The notes: generated by a model not told the origin, from the sequence alone. Counted from the stretch's first letter, positions 1-9,159 are shown. The stretch: 38,411 bases of DNA from Candidatus Rokuibacteriota bacterium (GCA_003221635.1 QHSR01000227.1:1-38411); one strand, 5' to 3'. Program-made: numbers and translations.

Positions 1-2013
1 GAGGGGATCCGGGCCGTGATCGCCGCGCTCAAGCGTGACTTCCCCGACGTCGCGGTCGGCGTGACCGGCAAGCCCGCGCTCCAGAACGACGAGATGGTCG
101 CGGCGTTTCGCGACAGCGGGCGCGCGACGCTCATCGCCTTCGCGCTCACGCTCGGGCTCTTGCTCGTCGCGTTCCTGCGCGTCGGGAAGCCCGTGCTGAT
201 GCTCGTCGTCCTCACCATGAGCCTCTGCTGGTCGATCGGCATCGCCACCCTGGTGATCGGCCACCTCTCGCTCTTCTCGGTGATGTTCATCTCGATCGTG
301 ATCGGCATCGGCATCGACTACGGCATCTACTTCCTCTTCCGCTACGAGGAGGAGCTGTTTCTCGGCCGCAACCTCCGGGAAGCGATCGAGATCACGGCCG
401 CGCGCAGCGGACCCGGCATGTTGCTGGGCGCGGTGACGGCGGCCGGCACCTTCTACGTCCTGTGGCTCACCGACTTCCGCGGCGTACGCGAGCTGGGGTT
501 CATCGCGGGCACCGCCCTCCTGCTCGCCTGGCTCGCGATGATGACGGTGTTCCCGGCGGCCCTCGTCCTCGTGGATCGACGCCACGCCAGCCGCCCGGCC
601 GGCACGATCCCCCGCGCGATCGCGCTCGAGCGGATCCACGTGCCGCTCGTCGAGCGGCTCGTCGCCTACCCGAAGACCGTGGCGATCATGGCGATCGCGC
701 TGACCGGCATCTCCGCGTGGGGCCTCCGTTACATCCAGTTCGACTACAACCTGCTCAATCTACAGGCCGCCGGCACCGAATCCGTCGCCTGGGAGAAGCG
801 CATCCTGGCGACGGCGGGGCGCTCCGGGTTCGCGGCCCTCGCCAGCGCGGACTCCCTCGACGAGCTGCGACGCAAGCACGCGGCCTTCCGCGCACTCCCG
901 AGCGTGTCGGAAGTCGACTCGGTGCTGCTGCTCATTCCCGAAGACCAGCCGGCGAAGCTCAAGATCATCGGGGACTTCGCCCCCCTGGTCGCGTCGGTCC
1001 GGGTGGGCCGGCCGACATCGGTGGACCTGGGGCGGCTCGTCGCCTCCCTCGAGACGCTCAAGCGCCGCTTCGACATCGTCACGAACGAGGCGCCGGAGGG
1101 CGAGACCAAGACGAAGCTCAGACTGATCACCGAGGACATCTCGCGACTCATCCTCAGAATCGGCCAGGCGGATCCCCAGGCGAGCGAGCCGGCGCTGACG
1201 CATCTACAGAATCAGGTCTATCGCGACTTCGTCCGGAGCTTCCAGCGCCTCCAGGGGAACCTCGCACCCCGGCCGATCGGCCTCGCCGACGTCCCCGCGG
1301 AGCTCCGGGCCAAGTTCGTCAGCGATCGCGGGCGCTTGCTCCTCCAGATTCACCCGGCGGTCGACATCTGGGATCGCGACGGTGCGCGGCGCTTCGTCAG
1401 CGAGCTTCGATCGGCCGACCCCGACGTTACCGGGACGCCGATCATCACATTCGAGGCGCTGCGCCTGATGGAGCGCGCCTACCAGCAGGGCACGGTCTAC
1501 GCGATCCTGCTCGTGAGCCTGGTCACGGCGCTCACGCTGCGCCGCGTCCGGGAGACGATGCTGGCGCTCCTGCCGCTCGGTCTCGGTCTGATGTGGGCGT
1601 TCGGGCTCATGTACTTCTTCGACCTCAAATTCAACATGGGCAACGTCTTCGGTCTCCCGCTGATCCTCGGCGCCGCGGCCGAGTACGGTCTGAACATCGT
1701 GATCCGGTTCATGGAGGGCCGCGATCACGGCGGCCCCCTGATCGCGCGCTCGACGATGATGGCGGTGCTGATCAGCGGGCTCACGACGATCGTCGGGTTC
1801 GGCAGCCTGATGGTCGCCGATCACCGCGGCATCTTCGGTCTCGGCCTGCTGCTCACGCTGGGGACCGTCACGAGCCTCGTGGCGTCGCTCGTCGTCCTCC
1901 CGGTGCTGCTCAAGTTGATGCCGGGACGGACGGCGACCGCGACCGCCCACCCGATCGTGAGTGAAGGTCCGCCGCTCGCCACCGCCGGCCACGACATCGA
2001 CCGCGCCCGCTGA
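1..2013 (+). CDS. MMPL/RND family exporter, HpnN-like (5' end outside window)
   Basis: The reading frame is open from base 1, so the true start lies upstream; 670 residues are visible. The layout is that of an MMPL/RND exporter. There is a block of about five membrane helices (roughly residues 40-190) containing the family motif IGIGIDYGIYFLFRYEEE, then a hydrophilic periplasmic domain (about 240-490), then a second helix block (about 495-645) with the matching motif ILGAAAEYGLNIVIRFMEG. The missing N-terminus should hold TM1 and the first periplasmic loop. Such proteins use the proton gradient to move lipids or hydrophobic molecules; the overall look is closest to the hopanoid transporter HpnN, but no hopanoid gene is present here to confirm it. 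The next gene is convergent, 32 bases away. Confidence 0.85.
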   Translation, partial: EGIRAVIAALKRDFPDVAVGVTGKPALQNDEMVAAFRDSGRATLIAFALTLGLLLVAFLRVGKPVLMLVVLTMSLCWSIGIATLVIGHLSLFSVMFISIVIGIGIDYGIYFLFRYEEELFLGRNLREAIEITAARSGPGMLLGAVTAAGTFYVLWLTDFRGVRELGFIAGTALLLAWLAMMTVFPAALVLVDRRHASRPAGTIPRAIALERIHVPLVERLVAYPKTVAIMAIALTGISAWGLRYIQFDYNLLNLQAAGTESVAWEKRILATAGRSGFAALASADSLDELRRKHAAFRALPSVSEVDSVLLLIPEDQPAKLKIIGDFAPLVASVRVGRPTSVDLGRLVASLETLKRRFDIVTNEAPEGETKTKLRLITEDISRLILRIGQADPQASEPALTHLQNQVYRDFVRSFQRLQGNLAPRPIGLADVPAELRAKFVSDRGRLLLQIHPAVDIWDRDGARRFVSELRSADPDVTGTPIITFEALRLMERAYQQGTVYAILLVSLVTALTLRRVRETMLALLPLGLGLMWAFGLMYFFDLKFNMGNVFGLPLILGAAAEYGLNIVIRFMEGRDHGGPLIARSTMMAVLISGLTTIVGFGSLMVADHRGIFGLGLLLTLGTVTSLVASLVVLPVLLKLMPGRTATATAHPIVSEGPPLATAGHDIDRAR

Positions 2014-2045
2014 GGGGCGAGTCGGCGAACGGGGGCGCCCGGCGG

Positions 2046-2927
2046 TCACTCCACGCTGACGGAATCGCCGCGCCGGATCGTCCCCGGTGTGAGGACGAAG
2101 GCATACACACCGGCGCAGGGGAGCACTCCAAGGCCGCCGGCCTTGATCCTGTTGTGCTCGGCCATCGCGCGCAAGACTCCCGGATCGCGCGGAAGGTCAC
2201 CCTGCGCTAGCGTGGTCATCACACAGCGCGCCGTGGGGATGATGACTTTCAGGCGTACCTCCCCGACGGTGACGACGCGATGGGACCAGTCGTTCTCGAC
2301 GAAGCCCTGGCGGTCGGGGAAATCGACGACGAGGTTCGGCCGGAAGCGGCGAGCCTCGAAGCGGTGCTGGGGCGCGAGGTCGCGAAGTCGATCGAGGGTG
2401 TTGGTCGTGATGAGGTGGATCGCGCAGAAGTCGAAGAAGGTCCCGGCCGGCGCGCGGAAGGCGGCCGGCACCTCCGTGACAAGGTCCTGCTCCTCCTTGT
2501 CGGGGAGAACGGTGCCGTAGAGCCGCGAGCCCTTGACCGCGGGCCAGACCTCCTCGAAGGAGGTACCCGCCGGCGCGCTCGCCAGGAGGGCGACTCGGCG
2601 GCCGAGCGCTTCCGAGAGACGGCGACTCAGGCCCGGCTCTTCGCTCGTCACGATCGCGCCATCCGGGAACGTGATGCGTACGGGCGGCGCCGGCGCGTCG
2701 AGCTCGGGCGGCTCGACGAAATCCGCGCGAAAGTCGAAGAGCCGGCCCCACTTCCGCGGATGTTTCGCGCTCGCGAGCTTTCCCGTCTCCCCATCGACGA
2801 GCCCGTACGCCCGATCGCCGCAGAATCCCCGCTCGGTCGTCTCGCAGGCGTTGAGCTCCTCGCCCATCATCGACTTGACGGGGTAGCGCCAGAGCGAGAC
2901 GACCGTGCCGGCCATTTCGTCGCTCAT
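2046..2927 (-). CDS. MOSC domain-containing protein with N-terminal MOSC beta-barrel
   Basis: About 293 residues. The N-terminal third is a MOSC_N beta-barrel (VVSLWRYPVKSMMGEEL, then GFCGDRAYGLVDGETGKLAS). The C-terminal half is a MOSC domain with the conserved cysteine in PTARCVMTT and the segment FRPNLVVDF. MOSC proteins handle sulfur on or near the molybdenum cofactor (MoCo sulfurase C-terminus, mARC-type reductases, YcbX/YiiM). The substrate here is unknown. A role in maturing the molybdenum hydroxylase encoded at 35002-37642 is possible but is only inference. I prefer the ATG at 2927; a TTG at 2939 is in frame but sits directly against the GGGAGGA ribosome site, and ATG 2915 is another option. 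The gene is convergent with the upstream exporter. Confidence 0.88.
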   Translation of the reverse strand: MSDEMAGTVVSLWRYPVKSMMGEELNACETTERGFCGDRAYGLVDGETGKLASAKHPRKWGRLFDFRADFVEPPELDAPAPPVRITFPDGAIVTSEEPGLSRRLSEALGRRVALLASAPAGTSFEEVWPAVKGSRLYGTVLPDKEEQDLVTEVPAAFRAPAGTFFDFCAIHLITTNTLDRLRDLAPQHRFEARRFRPNLVVDFPDRQGFVENDWSHRVVTVGEVRLKVIIPTARCVMTTLAQGDLPRDPGVLRAMAEHNRIKAGGLGVLPCAGVYAFVLTPGTIRRGDSVSVE

Positions 2928-3020
2928 CGGTGCCGTCAATCCTCCCGCAGCGCGGCGCTCCTTCGCGTCGGCTCTCGGATTTCCCGTGAAGCGGTGAGCA
3001 ATAAAGTATCATGCCAGCCG

Positions 3021-4334
3021 ATGCTCGCCCTCGTCGCGCGGCTCAATCCGTCCAAGACCGCCGACGCCAAGCGGCTCGCCGTCCTCTTCGGTGTCGTCTA
3101 CTTCGCCCAGGGCATGTGGTACCTGCCCAACCAAACGATCACGATCGTCCTCAAGGAGCGCGGGCTCGCCGCGAGCCAGGTCGCCGACTTCTTCCTGATC
3201 ACGATCATTCCGTGGCTGATCAAGCCCGCGTATGGCCTCCTGTCCGACTTCGTGCCGCTCTTCGGGCGGCGGCGGAAGAGCTACTTCCTGCTCACCTGCG
3301 CCCTGGCGGCGGCCGCCGGGCTGATCCTGGCGGGGGGCGACGCGATCGCGTATGGAGAGATCCGGACGGTCGATCTGTTCGGGGTCACGCGTTTCACGCT
3401 CGTGCCCGGAGTCGGCCTCTTCACCGCGATGGCGCTCGGCCTCGCGTTCACCGACGTGCTGACGGACGCGATGATGGTGGAGAACGGTCGGCCGCGCGGT
3501 CTCACCGGCGCGTTCCAGTCCGTCCAGTGGGCGTGCATCACGGTCGCGTCGGTGCTGGTCGGCGAGCTCGGCGGGTTCCTGGCGGAGGCCCGCAGCCTGC
3601 GCGTGGCCTTCCTCCTGGCCGCCTGCTTTCCGCTGATCTCCCTGTTCATGGGCGTCTTCTTCGTCCGCGAGACGCCGGTCCGCGCGGACACGGCCGCGTT
3701 CGGCCAGACATGGCGAGCGATCCGCGCGGCGCTGGGCGCCCGGGAGATCTGGGTCGTCGCGGGCTTCATCTTCTTCTTCTGGTTCAGCCCGTCCTTCGGC
3801 CCCGCGTTTCTCTACTACCAGACCGATACGCTGAAGTTCAGCCAGCAGTTCATCGGCCGGCTGGCGGCGCTGTCCGCCTTGGGCGGCGTCGTCGGAGCGA
3901 TCGTGTACGCGCCGCTCTCACGGCGAATGCCGCTCAAGCACATCGTCAACCTCTCGATCGGCGTCGCCACCGTCGGCACGCTGGCGTACCTCCTGTATCG
4001 GGACGCGACCTCCGCCGTGATCATCGACATCACCTTCGGCGCCGTCGGCATGATCACCCAGCTGGCGTTCCTGGATCTCGCCGCCAAGGCGTGCCCGCGC
4101 CACGTCGAGGCGACGTTCTTCGCCGCGCTCATGTCCGTCTTCAACCTCGGGCAGCAGCTCTCACAAAACGTCGGAGCACGCCTCTACGACACGCTCGGGT
4201 TCACACAGCTCGTGTACATCTCGGCGGCGATCACGGCGCTCGCCTGGGTCCTGGTCCCGCTGGTCAGAATCGACCGCATCGAGGCGAAGGCCCGCGAGGA
4301 GGCGGCGGCCCACGCAGAGGCGGCGGCGCCCTAG
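3021..4334 (+). CDS. Major facilitator family transporter, BT1 (folate/biopterin) type
   Basis: 437 residues with about 12 hydrophobic segments. BT1-family signatures are clear: YFAQGMWYLPNQTITIVLK in TM1, KPAYGLLSDFVPLFGRRR at the first cytoplasmic loop, DVLTDAMMVE, and in the second half CPRHVEATFFAALMSVFNL with GQQLS. BT1 carriers in protists and plants move folates or biopterins; bacterial members are mostly uncharacterised, so the substrate is unknown. The open frame reaches back to 2280 across the MOSC gene, but homology starts at about 3021, so ATG 3021 is chosen. It has no obvious Shine-Dalgarno sequence and may be leaderless. The gene ends convergently with the TfoX-like gene (4-base overlap at 4331-4334). 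Confidence 0.87.
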   Translation: MLALVARLNPSKTADAKRLAVLFGVVYFAQGMWYLPNQTITIVLKERGLAASQVADFFLITIIPWLIKPAYGLLSDFVPLFGRRRKSYFLLTCALAAAAGLILAGGDAIAYGEIRTVDLFGVTRFTLVPGVGLFTAMALGLAFTDVLTDAMMVENGRPRGLTGAFQSVQWACITVASVLVGELGGFLAEARSLRVAFLLAACFPLISLFMGVFFVRETPVRADTAAFGQTWRAIRAALGAREIWVVAGFIFFFWFSPSFGPAFLYYQTDTLKFSQQFIGRLAALSALGGVVGAIVYAPLSRRMPLKHIVNLSIGVATVGTLAYLLYRDATSAVIIDITFGAVGMITQLAFLDLAAKACPRHVEATFFAALMSVFNLGQQLSQNVGARLYDTLGFTQLVYISAAITALAWVLVPLVRIDRIEAKAREEAAAHAEAAAP

Positions 4335-4738
4335 CCGTCCGTCTCTGGCTCTTTCACCGCGCCGCGAGTTGCCGCCGCGTGGGCGCGCCGGAGCCAGCGC
4401 AGCGCTCGCTCCATGTCCTCGACTTCTTCCACGTCCAGCTCGACCCATCCCTTCCGCGCAAAGCGCCGGTGCGGGCGAACCCGGGCGTCGCCGAGGGCGC
4501 GGGCCTGATCCTCTCCGGTGAGCCGGATCCAGAGATCGCGCTCCTTCTCGCGCAGGGGAAAGCACGCGAAGAGCGTCTCGCCGACGAAGTAGCCCCATCG
4601 CCCGAACATCGGCGTGATCCGGACGCCCGGCCAGCGCGCCAGCGTCTCGTTGAGCCGTTGCGCCGGGCCCGCGCCGCCGCGCTCGAGGGCGCGACGGGTC
4701 TTGCGCCCCTTGCCCATGCCGCGGAATCGCCTGTTCAT
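4331..4738 (-). CDS. TfoX N-terminal domain protein
   Basis: About 135 residues from ATG 4738. The core (GVRITPMFGRWGYFVGETLF, then RDLWIRLTGEDQARAL and FARKGWVELD) matches the small stand-alone TfoX-N fold, in which a conserved MFG segment starts the beta-sheet. In gamma-proteobacteria TfoX/Sxy regulates competence through CRP, but stand-alone TfoX-N proteins in other phyla have no settled role. The basic N-terminus (MNRRFRGMGKGRKTRRALE) is unusual, and the start is uncertain: ATG 4801 upstream and ATG 4720 downstream are alternatives. If 4801 were used, the gene would overlap the divergent malate synthase start. Confidence 0.7.
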   Translation of the reverse strand: MNRRFRGMGKGRKTRRALERGGAGPAQRLNETLARWPGVRITPMFGRWGYFVGETLFACFPLREKERDLWIRLTGEDQARALGDARVRPHRRFARKGWVELDVEEVEDMERALRWLRRAHAAATRGAVKEPETDG

Positions 4739-4785
4739 TCCCCAAAACCGTTGGGCATTCTGCCATTGACAGGCGCGCCGTCGCC

Positions 4786-6468
4786 ATGCGAAAAGTTTCA
4801 TTGCTGATGTCGACGCGAGTGAAATTCGCCCCGGTCGAAGGGGCGGCGGCGCTCTTCACGCCCGCCTTCTGCGAGTATCTGACGCGACTCCACGAGCACC
4901 TGGACGCGCGGGCCCACGACCTTCGCCAGCGCCGGGTCGCGGTGCTGGAGCGCGCGCTGCGGCAGCACGTGCTGCCGGCTCACCCGCCGGCCAGCGAGGC
5001 GACCGTCGGCGCGTGGCGGGTCCCGCCGATGCCCGACGAGCTGAAGAAGCCGGGGATCGAGATCTCGGGCCCGTGCTCGATCACCTCCATGTTCATCAAC
5101 GCGCTGAATCCCGGGCCCGAGGGCGAGCGCGCCGCCGGCGATCTGGACGACGACGAAGACTCGGGCGGCCATCGCCTGATCGACACGGTACGCTCGGCCA
5201 ACAACCGCCTGGCCGCCGTGAACCGAGAGCTGTCCTTCGTCGACCGCGAGCGTAACCGGAGCTATTCGATCGCCGACGGCGAACTGCCGTTCTTCATGCA
5301 CCGGGAGCGCGGGCTGCATCTCGACGAGCCGGACGTCACCGTGGACGGCAAGCCCGTGAACGCCGCGCTCCTCGGCACCGCCCTCACCCTCTTCTACGCC
5401 GGGCGGGCCCAGGCCGGCCGGGGGCAGGGCATCTACTTCTACCTCCCGAAGCTCGAGGCCGCCGCCGAGACCCGCTGGTACCGGGACCTGTTCGACCTGA
5501 GCCAGACGCACCTGCCGTTTCTCGGCGAGGCGACGATCCGGGCGATCGTGCTCGTCGAGTCGCTGCCGTGCGTGTACGAGATGGAGGAGATGCTGTACGA
5601 GCTCGGTCCCTACGCGGCGGGACTCAACGCCGCGCGCTGGGACCTCAAGGCCTCGATCTTCGAGTTCGTCATGACGGATCCCGACCAGGTGTGGCCGGAT
5701 CGGTTCGGCGTGGACATCAAGACGACGCCGTTCCTGGCGAACGTCTTCCGCCGGCTCGTGGCGATCTGCCTCAAGCGCGGGGCGGTCCCGATCGGCGGCA
5801 TGGCCACCGCGCTCCCGAGCCCCGACCCCGACATCAATCGCGCCGCCGCCGAGGCGATCCGCGCGGACAAGCAGTGGGAGGCCGAGCAGGGCTTCATCCG
5901 CGGCTGGGTCGCGCACATCTTCCACATGAAGACCGCCGGCGACCCGTTCAAGAAGCTGATCGGCTCCGGCTGGAAGCCGACGGCGCAGATGGCGGACCCC
6001 GACAACTACCCCGTCGCGATCAAGGTGCCCGAGGGCCCCGTCACGGTCGAAGGCACGCGGCGCAACGCCCGCATGCTGATCGAGTACGTCGAGGGCTGGC
6101 TCGGCGGGCGCGGCGCCAAGGGCATCGACAGCCTCGAGGGCAAGCCCGGGATTCATCCGGCGCTCATGGAGGATCTCGCGACCGGCCGCATGTCGGTGGC
6201 TCAGATCGCCCAGCGCATCATTCATCGCGCGCGGGAGACCCGAACCGGCGCCGAGCACGACGCGGCGCTGGTGAAGCGGCTCCTCGGCGAGGAGCTCGCG
6301 GATATCCTCGCGCGGCGCCAGGGCGCCGAGACGCACGCGCGCTACCGCAAAGCGGTCAAGATCGCCATGCGGTGGATCAAGAACTACACCGAGCTGAACT
6401 TCCGGAGTCTCGGCGCCTACAGCCGCGCCGAGCTCGACCGGATCGCCGCCGCGCCCGACGCGCTCTGA
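4786..6468 (+). CDS. aceB: Malate synthase, divergent AceB type
   Basis: 560 residues, close to the length of malate synthase A. The family condenses glyoxylate and acetyl-CoA to malate in the glyoxylate shunt. Conserved blocks in order: GPCSITSMFINALNPG; the loop with R173 and R175 (MHRERGLHL); VDGKPVNAALLG; YFYLPKLEAAAE; VLVESLPCVYEMEEMLYEL with E258 as likely metal ligand; AGLNAARWD with D286; RGAVPIGGMATALPS; and ALMEDLATG, in which D463 aligns with the catalytic aspartate of E. coli MSA (NLMEDAAT). It is atypical in the usual DFEDA segment, which reads GDLDDDEDSG (119-128), and in the usual WVAHPG segment, which reads WVAHIFH. No isocitrate lyase is in the window. ATG 4807 is an alternative start; neither has a strong ribosome site. 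Confidence 0.8.
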   Translation: MRKVSLLMSTRVKFAPVEGAAALFTPAFCEYLTRLHEHLDARAHDLRQRRVAVLERALRQHVLPAHPPASEATVGAWRVPPMPDELKKPGIEISGPCSITSMFINALNPGPEGERAAGDLDDDEDSGGHRLIDTVRSANNRLAAVNRELSFVDRERNRSYSIADGELPFFMHRERGLHLDEPDVTVDGKPVNAALLGTALTLFYAGRAQAGRGQGIYFYLPKLEAAAETRWYRDLFDLSQTHLPFLGEATIRAIVLVESLPCVYEMEEMLYELGPYAAGLNAARWDLKASIFEFVMTDPDQVWPDRFGVDIKTTPFLANVFRRLVAICLKRGAVPIGGMATALPSPDPDINRAAAEAIRADKQWEAEQGFIRGWVAHIFHMKTAGDPFKKLIGSGWKPTAQMADPDNYPVAIKVPEGPVTVEGTRRNARMLIEYVEGWLGGRGAKGIDSLEGKPGIHPALMEDLATGRMSVAQIAQRIIHRARETRTGAEHDAALVKRLLGEELADILARRQGAETHARYRKAVKIAMRWIKNYTELNFRSLGAYSRAELDRIAAAPDAL

Positions 6469-6475
6469 CATACAT

Positions 6476-6497
6476 GGGGGGCCTCGAATGGCCCCCC
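6476..6497 (+). terminator. Perfect GC-rich stem-loop after the malate synthase gene
   Basis: GGGGGGCC (6476-6483), loop TCGAAT, GGCCCCCC (6490-6497) form an exact 8-bp stem starting 8 bases after the stop codon. It lacks a T-tract, so it may act as a processing or stalling hairpin rather than a classic intrinsic terminator. Direct repeat copy A begins within its right arm. Confidence 0.5.
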
Positions 6498-6550
6498 AAG
6501 CCCCCCAGCGCTCGGAAGCGCCCCGGCGCAAGCCGTGGCGCTCCTCGATT
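6492..6550 (+). repeat. Direct repeat copy A (about 59 bp)
   Basis: Starts with CCCCCCAAGCCCCCC, continues with a GCGCTCG block and ends with AGCCGTGGCGCTCCTCGATT. It matches 9937-9992 in the same orientation with only a few substitutions and one- or two-base gaps. In both places it sits close to a G/C-only hairpin and next to degraded genes. Confidence 0.7.
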
Positions 6551-6574
6551 CTGCAACAGGCCACGGGGCCTCGG

Positions 6575-6778
6575 GGTCACCTTCCTGGGTTCATCGGTTA
6601 ACGCGATCCGGCGTCGCGCGATCCACTCATGAAACAGTCCGCAACGGGCATCATCGTACATGGCGTCAGCGAGCCACCGGGAGACTTCTTCGAGGTTGAC
6701 TCCCGGTAGGTCCGCCTTCGCTGCCTTCGGAAACACGGCGGTGAATCCTTCGCAAAAGAATTGCCTGGATTTCCGAAC
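6575..6778 (-). pseudogene. Remnant of an uncharacterised protein gene
   Basis: Only this piece of the 6469-6935 gap has protein-like composition. The minus frame reads RKSRQFFCEGFTAVFPKAAK, then LEEVSRWLADAMYDDARCGL, then FHEWIARRRIALTDEP, an amphipathic-helix pattern quite unlike the arginine/proline-rich shadow translation around it. It resembles a short conserved stretch of hypothetical proteins with an RCGLFHEG-like segment, but I cannot name a family. There is no start with a ribosome site and no sensible continuation on either side, so it looks like a gene fragment. The remainder of the gap holds the stem-loop and repeat A, and I see nothing else in it. Confidence 0.4.
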
Positions 6779-6935
6779 GGGAGCGTCCGGGATGCTCGAG
6801 TCGACTCCGCCGTGAGCGCGTGTCGGCTTCGCACTCGGCCTTCTGTTTGCCTGGCGGCCGACCTGTCCTCGGCATGGCGCCACTGCCCGCCGCCGTCGGT
6901 GAATCGTGACCAGGGCCTTCTTGGCTTTTAGCCGC

Positions 6936-8876
6936 TCAGGCGTCCGGCGGTGCGGCGGGCAGCTCGATGACGAACCGCGCACCTCCGCCCGGGCGATTCT
7001 CGACGCGGAGCGTGCCTCGTTGATGCTCGATGATGGTGTGCGACACCCAGAGACCCAGGCCTGTACCTTCACCCGCCGGCTTCGTGGTCGAGAACGCCTC
7101 GAAGATTCGCAGGAGCAGCTTCGGCGGAATGCCAGGGCCGGTATCGAGCACTTCCAGCCGGACGTGGTGCGCTTCGGCGTCCACGAGCCGGAGGGTGAGC
7201 ACGCGCGGGCCGGCGTGGGCCGCCATCGCCTGGTGCGCGTTCTGGACCAGATTGAGCAGCACTTGCTGGATCCGCGTTTTGTCCGCAAGGACCGCGGGGA
7301 CGCGTTCTAGCTCGGTGACGACCTGGATCCCGTCCCGCTGCAGCTCGTGACTCTTCAGCTCGACCACCCACTCGACTTGCTCTCGCAGATCACATCGTTC
7401 GCCCTCGAGCGAGTGACCCCCAGCGAACTGCAGGAGGTTCTGAAGCAGCCGCACGGCAACCGACGTCTCCTCGACGATCGTGTGGAGGAACTGCCGGCTG
7501 GTCACCGAAACGTCCGACCTCATCAACGACAGCTCAGCGAGGCCGAGGATCGTCGTCAGTCGATTTCGAATCTCGTGCGCGAGCCCCGACGCCAGCTTCC
7601 CGGCCGTCGAGAGCTTCTCGCCTTCGATGAGTTGGGCCTCGACCACCTGGAGGTCCTCGCGCTGGCGCCGGGTGTCCGAATGGAGCTGCGCATTGGCGAG
7701 GGCGAGGCCGATCTGATTCGCGCTCGCTTCGACGAGCGCGATCTCGGACTGGGTGAATGGCTCGGAGGCTCGACGGCCAAGCGACAGAACACCGAGCGGC
7801 CGTCCGCGGTTCTTGACCGGGACGCAGACGAACGCGCGGATCCCTTCTTCATCGACCACCGCCCGCGTGGACGGCCCGAGATCGATGGACGCGCCCGCGT
7901 CCGCCAGGTCAACCGTGTGACCGCTCGCCGCAACGCGACCGAGGACGCCCTGGCCGGCCGGCAGCACCCGAAGGAGTTCCCGCAGGCGGGGCCGCAGGCC
8001 CCGGTCGCCGCGAAGGTGTAGCATCGCTCCGTCTGCGGACAGCAGATGCAGGCTCGAGATCTCGTGACCGGTCACCTGGGTGAGCGCGTCGAGCGCGATG
8101 CGCAGCACCTCGTCGACGTCGAGGCTCGCGCTGATCGCCTCACCGATGACGTGCACGATGCGGAGATGAGGCTCGACGTGCAGCCGCCGGAAGCCGTCCG
8201 ACCGCCTGACGAGATCATCGAGCTGCGACCACTGCCGGTCGGAGAGATTGAGGAAATGGAACGCGCATCCATCGAAGTCGGCGCGCACGACAACCGACGC
8301 GACGTCCAGGCGCGTCTCGCCGTCGGGCAGCGTCAGCGTCAGCATCGCCTCCTGCCCGGGTCGGGTCACGCCGCCCGCGCCGATCTTGACCCCCGTGGTG
8401 CTGAGATTGACCGATGTCGACTCCCATTCGCGCCCGTTCGACTCGCGGGCTCGGACCGGCAGCGCGACGGGCGTGCGCGGGGCGCGCCGCCGCTCGAGCG
8501 GCGCGTCGGGACGAGCCAAGGGACGCGATTCAAGACATCCGAGCACCTCGGCCAGGCGTTGGAGGGCGACCGGCTTTCCGATGAAGTCGAACGCGCCCGA
8601 CCGTAGACAGTCCTGGGCTTGGCTCTCCGTCGCCCTGCCGGAAATCACCACGGTCGGGACGCGCAGCTCGCGCACCACCTGAAGCTTCAAGAGATCGCTG
8701 CCGCTCATCCCGGGCAAGCAGATGTCGAGCAGCATCGCTTCGTGGCGCTCGGCACGGAGCGCGTCGAGCGCCGCTTCGGCGGTATGGACGACGACCGGCT
8801 GATGACCCACCTCGCGAAGGAACTCGGCGAAGACCTCGCACAGGGCCCGATTGTCTTCGACCACCAGCACGCGCAT
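6936..8876 (-). CDS. Hybrid signalling protein: receiver - PilZ - GAF - histidine kinase
   Basis: 646 residues from ATG 8876, preceded by GAGAGG at 8-base spacing; the frame stays open to 9023 but the receiver begins at 8876. Domains: receiver (1-118, phosphoacceptor D51 in LLDICLPG, K101 in GKPV); PilZ-like domain (about 127-225, ERRRAPRTPVALPVR and NLSTTGVKIGAGG); GAF domain (about 245-398, LLRVLPAGQGVLGRV and FVCVPVKNRGRPLGVLSLG); HisKA (about 415-485, H434 in AHEIRNRLTTILG); HATPase (about 520-640, N-box NLVQNAHQAM, G-boxes DTGPGIPP and GTGLGLWVS). There are no membrane helices, so it is probably cytoplasmic. PilZ domains often bind cyclic di-GMP; the RRRAP motif fits, but the D/NxSxxG box reads NLSTTG. 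No cognate output regulator is adjacent. Confidence 0.9.
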   Translation of the reverse strand: MRVLVVEDNRALCEVFAEFLREVGHQPVVVHTAEAALDALRAERHEAMLLDICLPGMSGSDLLKLQVVRELRVPTVVISGRATESQAQDCLRSGAFDFIGKPVALQRLAEVLGCLESRPLARPDAPLERRRAPRTPVALPVRARESNGREWESTSVNLSTTGVKIGAGGVTRPGQEAMLTLTLPDGETRLDVASVVVRADFDGCAFHFLNLSDRQWSQLDDLVRRSDGFRRLHVEPHLRIVHVIGEAISASLDVDEVLRIALDALTQVTGHEISSLHLLSADGAMLHLRGDRGLRPRLRELLRVLPAGQGVLGRVAASGHTVDLADAGASIDLGPSTRAVVDEEGIRAFVCVPVKNRGRPLGVLSLGRRASEPFTQSEIALVEASANQIGLALANAQLHSDTRRQREDLQVVEAQLIEGEKLSTAGKLASGLAHEIRNRLTTILGLAELSLMRSDVSVTSRQFLHTIVEETSVAVRLLQNLLQFAGGHSLEGERCDLREQVEWVVELKSHELQRDGIQVVTELERVPAVLADKTRIQQVLLNLVQNAHQAMAAHAGPRVLTLRLVDAEAHHVRLEVLDTGPGIPPKLLLRIFEAFSTTKPAGEGTGLGLWVSHTIIEHQRGTLRVENRPGGGARFVIELPAAPPDA

Positions 8877-9159
8877 GAAGGCAGCCTCTCTTTCCCTGTT
8901 CTGCACGGAACGGCAAGCTGTCTGACGCTGTGCTGAGGGGAGTTTGAGCAAGCGGCGTACCAGCGACAAGATTGCGTCCACCCGTCGTAACTGGCCGGAG
9001 AAAAGGTTGATTTTTCGCGCCATTTCCGGAAGTTCTGGCGGTGGGGCTCGCGACAGGAAGTAATCCTTACACAGTGTTTGATTTTCGGTAACGCGACGCG
9101 GCGAGCAAGGCGACGCTTCCCAGGTGGCCTATGGTCTCCACGCCCGTCGAGCCATCGCC

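Noticed and set aside
2280-3020. N-terminal extension of the MFS transporter across the MOSC gene
   Set aside because: The extension is antisense to a clear MOSC coding sequence and has no transporter-like sequence; homology starts at 3021.
4798-6564. 588-codon minus-strand frame opposite malate synthase
   Set aside because: Long antisense frames are expected in high-GC DNA; the translation is low-complexity (Arg, Gly, Ala, Leu rich), while the plus strand encodes conserved malate synthase motifs.
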